Positions 14,059 to 19,717 of a DNA stretch of 19,717 nucleotides are shown here, one piece after another (position 1 is the first letter of the stretch; every line of letters starts with the position of its first letter). Source of the stretch: JAHEAO01 sp041633555 (GTDB lineage: Bacteria; Pseudomonadota; Alphaproteobacteria; Rhodobacterales; Rhodobacteraceae); NCBI GenBank assembly GCA_041633555.1, contig JBFKFZ010000054.1, positions 1 to 19,717 of the forward strand. The letters are read 5' to 3'. A program made the position numbers and the translations under genes. Below the pieces are notes generated by a model, which was not told where the DNA came from, made no database searches, and saw nothing but the letters and a program-made list of their open reading frames with translations.

Positions 14059-14525
14059 CCGCGGTTGCCCGGCTTCTGGATCTGGCGCGCGCGACGGGTG
14101 CGATGCTGGCCACGGCCGAAAGCTGCACGGGCGGCCTGATCGCAGCCGCCATTACCGATGTCGCGGGATCCTCGGATGTGTTCGAGCGCGGCTTCGTCAC
14201 CTATTCAAACGCAGCCAAGATCGAGATGCTCGGCGTCCGGCCGGTAACGCTGGAAGAGCATGGCGCGGTTTCCGAGGCGGTCGCGAAGGAAATGGCGGCC
14301 GGCGCGCTGAATCTGTCGCAAACGTCGCTCGCCGTCTCGGTCACAGGTATCGCTGGGCCCGGCGGTTCAGAGCACAAGCCCGAGGGCCGGGTCTGCTTCG
14401 GGCTCGCCGTTCAGGGCAAGCGGGTGCAGGCCGAGACGATCGAGTTCGGCGCGATTGGCCGGGCCGCCGTGCGGCGGGCGAGCGTCGAACATGCGCTTGA
14501 ACTCCTGACCGGCGCGCTGTCCTGA
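14046..14525 (+). CDS. CinA-family C-terminal domain protein (nicotinamide-nucleotide amidase type)
   Basis: Stand-alone CinA C-terminal domain, 159 aa. The E. coli type (PncC) deamidates nicotinamide mononucleotide in pyridine nucleotide recycling. Visible motifs are TAESCTGGLIAAAITDVAGSS (23-43), FVTYSNAAK (50-58), EHGAVSEAVAKEMA (71-84) and TGIAGPGGSEHKPEG (100-114). The start is TTG at 14046: GGGAG lies eight bases upstream, the codon fits the family N-terminus (a short helix before the TAESCTGG region), and the first ATG would cut into the conserved region. It overlaps pgpA by 13 bases. The N-terminal MoaB-like half of full CinA is absent, as in many proteobacteria. Confidence 0.92.
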   Translation: MDHLTAVARLLDLARATGAMLATAESCTGGLIAAAITDVAGSSDVFERGFVTYSNAAKIEMLGVRPVTLEEHGAVSEAVAKEMAAGALNLSQTSLAVSVTGIAGPGGSEHKPEGRVCFGLAVQGKRVQAETIEFGAIGRAAVRRASVEHALELLTGALS

Positions 14526-14528
14526 TTT

Positions 14529-14545
14529 TGCCCAAAAAACAGGCA
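14529..14545. promoter_or_regulatory. Perfect 17-bp dyad TGCC-N9-GGCA upstream of amt (site 1)
   Basis: TGCCCAAAAAACAGGCA has perfect 4-bp arms and a nine-base A-rich spacer. It shares 15 exact bases with the site before hfq and 14 of 17 with the site before dusB. It begins four bases after the cinA stop. It is a candidate nitrogen-regulator (NtrC) site. Confidence 0.45.
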
Positions 14546-14560
14546 CTGCGCCCGGATGTG

Positions 14561-14577
14561 TGCATAAATTCCGCGCA
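14561..14577. promoter_or_regulatory. NtrC-like dyad TGCA-N9-CGCA upstream of amt (site 2)
   Basis: TGCATAAATTCCGCGCA is one base off the enteric NtrC layout TGCA-N9-TGCA. Its centre is 32 bases, about three helical turns, from site 1, which would put both on the same face of the DNA. Confidence 0.45.
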
Positions 14578-14587
14578 ATGCCCCGAC

Positions 14588-14604
14588 TGCCGCAAGATCA
14601 GGCA
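14588..14604. promoter_or_regulatory. Dyad TGCC-N9-GGCA with extended arms upstream of amt (site 3)
   Basis: TGCCGCAAGATCAGGCA has perfect arms, which extend to GACTGCC (14585-14591) and GGCAGTC (14601-14607). In RNA this could form a 7-bp stem, but no T tract follows, so it is not a clear terminator for cinA. Its spacing from site 2 is 27 bases. Confidence 0.4.
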
Positions 14605-14686
14605 GTCCTGACCCTACCTGCCGCTTTCCTTTGCGCCCCGCAGCGGCTTGAAGGCGCGATACCGAAACGCGAAGGGAGAAATCGAC

Positions 14687-15865
14687 ATGGTTGGTGCAGA
14701 TACCGCCTGGATCATCGTGGCAACGGCTTTGGTGCTGTTCATGACATTACCGGGGCTGGCGCTGTTCTATGGCGGGCTGGTGCGGGCGCGCAACGTGCTG
14801 AGCGTCTTCATGCAATGCTACGCCATCGCCTGCGCGATGAGCATCGCCTGGCTCGCCCTGGGCTATTCCATTGCCTTCGGCGACGGCGGCGCGCTCTGGG
14901 GCGGGCTAGGCAAGATGTTCCTATCGGGCGTCACCGCCGAGAGCCTGTCGGGCACCCTGCCCGAGGTCCTGTTCTTCGCTTTCCAGATGACCTTCGCGAT
15001 CATCACCCCGGCGCTGATTGTCGGCGCTTATGTCGAACGTGTGTCCTTCGGCTTCGTGCTCTTGTTCTCGACCCTCTGGATGCTGGTCTGCTACGCGCCC
15101 GTAGTGCACTGGATCTGGGGCGGCGGGATGCTGGCCGACGGCGGCATATTCGGCGAGACAGGAACCCGCGACTTTGCCGGCGGCATCGTGGTGCATGAAA
15201 CCGCGGGCCTCGCCGCACTGGTCATCGCGGTGATGCTGGGCGCGCGACGCGACCGCACCAAGCCGCCGCACAATCCCGGTTATGTCGTGATTGGCGCGGC
15301 GATGCTCTGGGTCGGCTGGTTCGGTTTCAACGGCGGCTCGCAGCTTGCCGCCGATGGCGGCGCGGCTATGGCGCTGACCGTTACCCATATTTCGGCCGCC
15401 GCGGCCTCGCTCAGCTGGGCCATGTGGGAGCGCATCAAGTACGGCAAGGCCTCGGTCGTGGGCCTGGTGACGGGCACCATCGCCGGCCTCGCCTCGATCA
15501 CGCCAGCGAGCGGCTTTGTTGGCCCGGTCGCGGCGCTGATCATCGGTGGCGTGGCGGGCATCCTCTGCCAGGAAGCCGTCGGGGTGATCCGCAACAAGCT
15601 GCAAATCGACGACACGCTAGATGTCTTCGCGGTGCATGGCGTCGGCGGAATCTTCGGCACGATCATGATCGCGGTCTTCGGACAGGGTGCATGGTCGGCG
15701 CAGCTTGGCGCGCTGGTGATCGTCGGCCTCTTCACGGTGATCGTGACGGCGATCTTGGTGAAGCTATGCGGCGCCATTGCAGGCTTCAGGGTCGATGCCG
15801 AGACTGAGACCAACGGGCTTGACCTGTCGCAGCATGGCGAGCGGGCCTACGACCACGTCTCCTGA
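14687..15865 (+). CDS. amt: Ammonium transporter (Amt family)
   Basis: Inner-membrane ammonium channel/transporter of the Amt/Mep/Rh family. I chose the ATG at 14687 (392 aa) because GGGAG stands eight bases upstream and the preceding 13 codons of the longer frame do not resemble the family. Conserved residues relative to E. coli AmtB: F103 in FQMTF, W144 in HWIWGGG, D162 in RDFAGG, and the twin histidines H170 (VVHETAG) and H317 (FAVHGVGG). About eleven hydrophobic segments are present. The cytosolic tail keeps GLDLSQHGERAY (377-388), the element through which PII/GlnK acts in AmtB, yet no glnK is adjacent. It follows cinA after a 161-base control region and its last 19 bases overlap the convergent MmgE/PrpD-family gene. 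Confidence 0.95.
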   Translation: MVGADTAWIIVATALVLFMTLPGLALFYGGLVRARNVLSVFMQCYAIACAMSIAWLALGYSIAFGDGGALWGGLGKMFLSGVTAESLSGTLPEVLFFAFQMTFAIITPALIVGAYVERVSFGFVLLFSTLWMLVCYAPVVHWIWGGGMLADGGIFGETGTRDFAGGIVVHETAGLAALVIAVMLGARRDRTKPPHNPGYVVIGAAMLWVGWFGFNGGSQLAADGGAAMALTVTHISAAAASLSWAMWERIKYGKASVVGLVTGTIAGLASITPASGFVGPVAALIIGGVAGILCQEAVGVIRNKLQIDDTLDVFAVHGVGGIFGTIMIAVFGQGAWSAQLGALVIVGLFTVIVTAILVKLCGAIAGFRVDAETETNGLDLSQHGERAYDHVS

Positions 15866-17148
15866 CCCGAGAGGAGTTGCAGAAGGGGGGTCAGCGTCTC
15901 GGCGCTGATTGCCAGCCAAAGGGCCTCGGCGCGTCTTTCACCGAGCAGGCCAGAGGCTTTCCGGCGCAGTTTGGTGGTACGGAGCTCGAACCCGATCGGC
16001 GTTTCGAGATCGTGATACAGATCGAGGCGCCTCCCCCGCACTGAGATCAGCACAACCCGCGCCGCGGTTTCCGGCAGCGTTTCGTCCCCGGTCACATGGA
16101 CCCGGTCGCGGAGCGCGGTCAGCACCGGATTTCTCGCGACATCATCGGTGAAACTGGCAGCGGCCCCGGTATCCATGCCCGAGAGCACCATCGCCGCCGC
16201 CTGACGATAGCTGAACTTCGCTTCCAGCCCGTCCCCGGGAGCCGCGATATTGCAGACCGAGAGCCAGCGCGGATGCGTGTGGACGGCGACGGTTTCGATA
16301 TCGTCGGGCTCAAGATTGGCCCCCGAAAGCGCCTCGAGCATCGCATGCAGTCCGTGACAGCAGGCATGGAACTTGTGGCTGATCGTCTCGAAAATCCAGC
16401 TCTCGCCCATGGCCTCGAAGGCTGCCTTATCGGCGACGCCGCGATGCGTCGGGCCAAGACCTTGCGCGCCGCCCAACCCGTCGGCGGCTGAAGTCATTCC
16501 CAGCCCCGCCAGTAGCGCCGCCTCGACACCGGTCTCTGCGGCCAGCCCGGCATTGTAGGGCTTGCCCATCGTGCCGAACTGGGATTTCAGCCCTGAGGCG
16601 CGGGTGGCCGCCAGGCCAAGCGCATGACAGGCGACCGGCTGGGGCAGCCCGAGCAAGCGCACCGCCGCCAGCGTTGCGCCGATCGCCCCGGCGGTCGCGG
16701 TCTGGTGAAAGCCGGTCTGGTAATGCGCCCGCCCCAGCCAGATTCCAACCCGGATCGAGCCCTCGGCCCCAATCAGAGCCGCCTCGAGCAGGTCCGGCAT
16801 AGAAAGGCGGTCGCGTTCTGCCAGCGCCAGAACCGCCGGGATCACCGCGACGCTCGGATGACCGATATGGGCGAAATGCGTGTCGTCATAATCCAGCGCG
16901 TGGCTGGTCGCACCGTTGACGAGGGCCGCGGCGGAAGAGGGCGCACGGCCGCCGCCGACCAGCACCGCCTGCGGTGCTCCGGCCTCGTCCAGCACCTTGC
17001 TGCGCAGGATCCGCGCGACAGTTTCGCCTGCCCCCGCGATCCCGCAGGCGGCCCAGTCGAACAGCGACAGCCGCATCATCGCAAGCGGGTTCTTGGTCGG
17101 CCGCGCGCCGATCGCAAACTCTGCCAGTCTTGCCGTCACGCTGTCCAT
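15847..17148 (-). CDS. MmgE/PrpD family protein
   Basis: Member of the MmgE/PrpD fold, which includes 2-methylcitrate dehydratase and cis-aconitate decarboxylase; the substrate here cannot be named. From the ATG at 17148 (433 aa) the helical N-terminal domain shows FDWAACGIAG (30-39), HALDYDDTHFAHIGHP (83-98), GFHQTATAG (146-154) and KPYNAGLAAETG (196-207). The C-terminal part contains SHKFHACCHGLHAM (257-270). A longer start at 17217 (456 aa, AAGG six bases upstream) overlaps the upstream ratA-like stop by eight bases. I prefer 17148 because AAGGG lies six bases before it and the extra residues are low complexity. No prpB/prpC/acnD neighbours are present, so a methylcitrate cycle role is not supported. 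The 3' end overlaps amt by 19 bases. Confidence 0.9.
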   Translation of the reverse strand: MDSVTARLAEFAIGARPTKNPLAMMRLSLFDWAACGIAGAGETVARILRSKVLDEAGAPQAVLVGGGRAPSSAAALVNGATSHALDYDDTHFAHIGHPSVAVIPAVLALAERDRLSMPDLLEAALIGAEGSIRVGIWLGRAHYQTGFHQTATAGAIGATLAAVRLLGLPQPVACHALGLAATRASGLKSQFGTMGKPYNAGLAAETGVEAALLAGLGMTSAADGLGGAQGLGPTHRGVADKAAFEAMGESWIFETISHKFHACCHGLHAMLEALSGANLEPDDIETVAVHTHPRWLSVCNIAAPGDGLEAKFSYRQAAAMVLSGMDTGAAASFTDDVARNPVLTALRDRVHVTGDETLPETAARVVLISVRGRRLDLYHDLETPIGFELRTTKLRRKASGLLGERRAEALWLAISAETLTPLLQLLSGQETWS

Positions 17149-17209
17149 GCGCTGCCCTTCCATTTCTAAGAATGCCCTCGCTGCGCTCCTTGGCCCGCGC
17201 GCCGGAGGC

Positions 17210-17653
17210 TCAGCCATAAAGCACCTTCGCTCGGGCTTCGAAAGCGCGGACGATATGGTGCATCGCCTCGTTGAACACCACGCCGATGACCTTTCGCAGG
17301 ATCGCGTTGCGGAACTCGAAATCGACGAAGAACTCGACCTCGCAACCTCCCTCCGCGTCGCGGAATATCCAGTGGGACTTCAGGAACTTGAAAGGTCCGT
17401 CCAGATATTCAGTGTCGATCCGGCGGGCTTCCGGCCAGAGAGTCACACGGCTGCCGAACCGCTCGCGGAAGACCTTGAACGAGATGACAAGGTCGGCGGC
17501 CATGACTTGATGATCGCCGCGGTCTTCGCGCGACCGGATACGCGCGGCAGCGCACCAGGGCAGGAAATCGGGATACTTGGCCACATCCGCCACGAGCGCA
17601 TACATCTGGTCCGCCGTGTAGGGCAGCTGCCGTGTTTCAGAATGTGTGGGCAT
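17210..17653 (-). CDS. RatA/COQ10-like polyketide cyclase (START-fold) protein
   Basis: Small START/SRPBCC-fold protein of the COQ10/RatA family. Mitochondrial COQ10 binds ubiquinone and supports respiration; E. coli RatA was reported to act on ribosome association. The conserved core begins at MPTHSETRQLPYTADQMY, with VADVAKYPDFLPWC (21-34), SHWIFRD and VEFFVDFEFRN, and a C-terminal helix FNEAMHHIVRAFEARA. I chose the ATG at 17653 (147 aa) because the family begins here. The longer frame to 17713 would run into the hpt leader. The ribosome binding site is weak. It is divergent from hpt, and the MmgE/PrpD-family gene follows closely on the same strand. Confidence 0.9.
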   Translation of the reverse strand: MPTHSETRQLPYTADQMYALVADVAKYPDFLPWCAAARIRSREDRGDHQVMAADLVISFKVFRERFGSRVTLWPEARRIDTEYLDGPFKFLKSHWIFRDAEGGCEVEFFVDFEFRNAILRKVIGVVFNEAMHHIVRAFEARAKVLYG

Positions 17654-17722
17654 ATGGTGCTTTGCTCTGGCTAACTGGGGTTCAGGTTTCATAGACTGGG
17701 TCAAGGAATGCAAGGGTCAGCC

Positions 17723-18274
17723 ATGCCGCACCGTGCCTACGATATCGACGAGATGATCTCGGCCAAAGCCATCGCCGCCCGGATCGAGGCGCTGGCGGGC
17801 GACATCAAGGCGGCGTTTGCCGGCACCGAGAAACTGATCGTGGTCGGTCTCTTGCGCGGCTCATTCGTTTTCATCGCCGACCTCGTGCGCGAGCTCGACA
17901 TGAATGTCGAGGTCGATTTCCTCGAGGCCTCCTCTTACGGCGACGCTATTGAATCGAGCCGAGAGGTGCGCATCCTGAAGGATCTGCGTGGTGAGATCGG
18001 CGGCAAGGACGTGCTGGTCGTCGAGGATATCGTCGACACCGGATTCACCCTCAAACATGTGGTCGGCTTTTTGGAATCCCGCCATCCCCGGCGGCTGGAA
18101 ACCATTGCGCTGCTCGACAAGCCGTCGCGACGCGAGGTCGACATCAAGGCCACCTGGACCGGCTTCGAGATCCCGGACGAATTCGTCGTCGGCTACGGCA
18201 TCGATTTCGCGCAGCGCAATCGCAACCTGCCCTATATCGGCAAGGTTCGCTTCACCGAGCCCGCCGACGCCTGA
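17723..18274 (+). CDS. hpt: Hypoxanthine phosphoribosyltransferase
   Basis: Purine salvage enzyme converting hypoxanthine (and usually guanine) plus PRPP to IMP (GMP). The 183-residue protein shows the LRGSF loop (44-48), the flexible loop SSYGD (70-74), the PRPP-binding motif VLVVEDIVDTG (97-107) and the base-specificity region with FEIPDEFVVGYGIDFAQRNRNLP. I chose the ATG at 17723, with AAGGG six bases upstream. The ATG at 17708 directly abuts AAGGA, too close for a normal ribosome binding site. Its stop is fused to the next start in a TGATG overlap. Confidence 0.95.
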   Translation: MPHRAYDIDEMISAKAIAARIEALAGDIKAAFAGTEKLIVVGLLRGSFVFIADLVRELDMNVEVDFLEASSYGDAIESSREVRILKDLRGEIGGKDVLVVEDIVDTGFTLKHVVGFLESRHPRRLETIALLDKPSRREVDIKATWTGFEIPDEFVVGYGIDFAQRNRNLPYIGKVRFTEPADA

Positions 18275-18456
18275 TGTTCAATCCGCGGCATTTCCTGCGG
18301 ATGGCGAAATGGGCAAAGCACCCGCCGTCAGAGGCGCGGGTCAAGCTCGTCCTCGCGATCCTCGGCCTCTGCCTGCTGCTGTTCGTGGCAGAGCGGTTCC
18401 TTGGCTGGCCCGACTGGCTGACCCTGCCTCACACGCCGGGCGGCCGGATCAGGTGA
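18274..18456 (+). CDS. Small single-span membrane protein coupled to hpt
   Basis: This is a 60-residue protein of unknown function. The N-terminal 23 residues are basic (RHFLRMAKWAKHPPSEARVK), followed by a hydrophobic segment VLAILGLCLLLFVAERF (about 25-41) and a short tail WPDWLTLPHTPGGRIR, suggesting a cytosolic-in N-terminus. The ATG overlaps the hpt stop (TGATG), which argues that it is a translated, coupled gene rather than noise. No known domain is recognised. Its last eight bases overlap the convergent LysR-type gene. Confidence 0.75.
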   Translation: MFNPRHFLRMAKWAKHPPSEARVKLVLAILGLCLLLFVAERFLGWPDWLTLPHTPGGRIR

Positions 18457-19318
18457 GGCGACCTTCCAGCCGGTCGGCGATGCTGGCCAGCCCCTCGACC
18501 AGAAGCCGCCTGACGGCCCGGATACGCTGCACGTCGGCGAGGTCGAAATGGCTGAGGACCCAGATATCGACCGCCATGACAGGCATGACCCTCGGGCGTC
18601 GTTCCAGTCGCGGGTCGGCATCGCCCAGAATGCAGGGCAGGATCACCTGGCCCATTCCGGCGGCGGCCATTTCGCGCAAAGTGACAAAGCTGTCCGCGGC
18701 CCCGGAGATGGAGTCGGCGCGGGCCGTATCGGCCAGCCAGCCCGCAACCATGGACCGCGCCAGCGCCCCGCTGAGGCCGATCCACTTGCCCGTGCCCACG
18801 CCCGGTCGCGCATAGATGTCGAAGCCGAGCTTCGCGGCGACCTCGCCCGCCAGATCCTCGGCCGGCTGCTGCGTCGGGCGTACCGCGATATCGGCATGCA
18901 GCCGCGACAGGTCCAGATGCGCGTTGGTCGAGAGCAGCTCCATCTTCAATTCACCCTCCTGCCCCTGCCAGCGCGCCAGCATGTCCGGCAACACCATCGT
19001 GCAGAGCGTGTCGGTCGAGGTGACCCGCACCACGCCGCGCAAAGGTGCCTGAGCGCCCTGGATGATCCGGTCGACGGCCAGTACGGCGGTTTCGACCTCG
19101 CGCGCCGCGTCAAGCACGCGAACCCGGTCGTCGGCAATCGTATAGCCGCGGGCGGATTTCTCGAACAGTTCGACGGCGTGCCGCTCTTCAAAGGCGGCGA
19201 TCCGGCGCAGGACGGTGGCATGGTTCACCCCCAGAACCCGTGCAGCGGCAGAGACCGATCCCTGTTCGGCAACGGCGAGAACATAGCGCAGATCGTCCCA
19301 GTTTTCCTTGTTGTGCAT
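18449..19318 (-). CDS. LysR-family transcriptional regulator
   Basis: This 289-residue regulator has an N-terminal winged helix-turn-helix at about 5-65 (RYVLAVAEQGSVSAAARVLG, then NHATVLRRIAAFEE), a linker helix and a substrate-binding domain (about 92-285). The effector is unknown. The ATG at 19318 has no strong ribosome binding site. It is divergent from the cytochrome c'-like gene with 100 bases between, the usual position for a LysR regulator controlling itself and its neighbour. It overlaps the small membrane protein gene tail to tail by eight bases. Confidence 0.93.
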   Translation of the reverse strand: MHNKENWDDLRYVLAVAEQGSVSAAARVLGVNHATVLRRIAAFEERHAVELFEKSARGYTIADDRVRVLDAAREVETAVLAVDRIIQGAQAPLRGVVRVTSTDTLCTMVLPDMLARWQGQEGELKMELLSTNAHLDLSRLHADIAVRPTQQPAEDLAGEVAAKLGFDIYARPGVGTGKWIGLSGALARSMVAGWLADTARADSISGAADSFVTLREMAAAGMGQVILPCILGDADPRLERRPRVMPVMAVDIWVLSHFDLADVQRIRAVRRLLVEGLASIADRLEGRLT

Positions 19319-19418
19319 TAATCAAAGAGCCCATTGCGAAAATTCTGACTATCTTCGTTTATTTTCACAGCTACGCTGAGGCCACGAAAATCGTTCCGAG
19401 TCGCGAGGAGATCACGGA
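19319..19418. promoter_or_regulatory. Divergent LysR / cytochrome c'-like promoter region
   Basis: AT-richer 100-base region. It contains CGAA (19337-19340) and TTCG (19354-19357) as an inverted repeat, and GAAAAT (19338-19343) with ATTTTC (19361-19366) as a wider dyad, a plausible LysR operator zone. A weak plus-strand pair TTGCGA (19334-19339) and TTTATT (19358-19363) is possible. GAGGAG at 19405-19410 is the ribosome binding site of the plus-strand gene. Confidence 0.4.
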
Positions 19419-19717
19419 ATGTTCAAGAAATTCGCCTTTGCTGCTGCCGGTCTGGCGGTCGGTGCCAGTGCTGTCTTTGCAGGAAGCCATATCGATCCGG
19501 CGGTTGCCGGGGCAATGAAGGCCCGGCAGGGCCTGATGCAGATGCAGCAGCATAATGCCGGCATCCTGTTCCAGATGGCGCAGGACAAGATGGAGTATGA
19601 TGCCGAGACCGCGTCAATGGCCGCTTCGAACCTGCTGACGCTGACGACGATCGACCAATCCACCCTTTGGCCGCAAGGCTCGGACGCCGACTCGGTCGAA
19701 GGCACACGGGCCCTGCC
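19419..19717 (+). CDS. Cytochrome c'/c-556-like protein, truncated by window end
   Basis: Open frame from an ATG with GAGGAG eight bases upstream, reading without a stop to the window edge (99 complete codons). Residues 1-21 (MFKKFAFAAAGLAVGASAVFA) form a signal peptide with a probable cleavage after AVFA, so the product is periplasmic. The mature part, with helical AVAGAMKARQGLMQMQQHNAGIL, MAASNLLTLTTID, LWPQGSD and the SVEGTRAL segment, matches the four-helix-bundle cytochrome c' family (cytochrome c-556 type). The CxxCH haem site of this family lies near the C-terminus and is outside the window, so haem binding cannot be confirmed here. Confidence 0.85.
   Translation, partial: MFKKFAFAAAGLAVGASAVFAGSHIDPAVAGAMKARQGLMQMQQHNAGILFQMAQDKMEYDAETASMAASNLLTLTTIDQSTLWPQGSDADSVEGTRAL

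Larger units (their letters stand above)
14526..14686 (+). promoter_or_regulatory. amt upstream regulatory region
   Basis: This 161-base non-coding stretch between cinA and amt carries three 17-bp 4-9-4 dyads (separate entries) in its upstream half. The downstream half has no recognisable TGGCAC-N5-TTGCA sigma-54 box and no convincing sigma-70 pair. The only strong element there is the GGGAG ribosome binding site of amt. Confidence 0.5.

Noticed and set aside
14046..14525. Full-length CinA competence protein
   Set aside because: Only the C-terminal deamidase-type domain is present. Nothing of the MoaB-like N-terminal half is encoded upstream, where pgpA lies.
14585..14607. Intrinsic terminator for the ispDF-pgpA-cinA operon
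   Set aside because: The 7-bp inverted repeat is not followed by a T tract, and its core fits the repeated TGCC-N9-GGCA pattern better.
14610..14640. Sigma-54 promoter before amt
   Set aside because: The best stretch, TGCCGC followed by TTGCG, lacks the GG at -24 and has the wrong spacing.

Overview
This window looks like a chromosomal housekeeping region from an alphaproteobacterium, most likely a member of Rhodobacterales (Rhodobacteraceae/Paracoccaceae sensu lato). The reasons are high GC content, the gene order dusB-ntrB-ntrC-ntrY-ntrX-trkA-trkH-hfq-hflX, a fused ispDF gene followed by pgpA and cinA, and an NtrC protein that lacks the sigma-54 contact loop, as described for Rhodobacter capsulatus. 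The genus cannot be fixed from the sequence alone. I found no tRNA, rRNA, CRISPR array, insertion sequence or phage gene.

Layout. Positions 1-422 hold no convincing gene. From 12220 down to 423, nine genes lie head to tail on the minus strand: dusB, ntrB, ntrC, ntrY, ntrX, trkA, trkH, hfq, hflX. Most junctions are ATGA or TGATG overlaps or short gaps. The only sizeable break is 147 bases between trkH and hfq. This cluster joins tRNA modification, two nitrogen-related two-component systems (NtrB/NtrC and NtrY/NtrX), potassium uptake, the RNA chaperone Hfq and the ribosome-associated GTPase HflX. Divergent from it on the plus strand is ispDF-pgpA-cinA (isoprenoid precursor synthesis, phosphatidylglycerol synthesis, NMN deamidase-like). 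Next comes a lone ammonium transporter gene (amt). It meets tail to tail an MmgE/PrpD-family gene, which overlaps the end of amt by 19 bases and lies downstream of a ratA/COQ10-like gene. Then come hpt (hypoxanthine phosphoribosyltransferase) with a coupled small membrane protein gene, a LysR-type regulator facing them, and divergently the start of a cytochrome c'-like gene cut by the window edge.

No new protein system is evident. The most interesting signal is non-coding. A family of 17-bp dyads of the form TGCC-N9-GGCA, several with the core CAAAAAACAGGC, sits in the intergenic regions before amt (three copies), between dusB and ispDF (two degenerate copies) and before hfq (one copy). The 4-9-4 geometry is that of NtrC half-sites, and the locations (before the ntrBC operon and before amt) suit a nitrogen-control regulon. 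This is an inference from pattern and context. With the loopless NtrC, it suggests nitrogen control through the housekeeping RNA polymerase, with hfq possibly drawn in.
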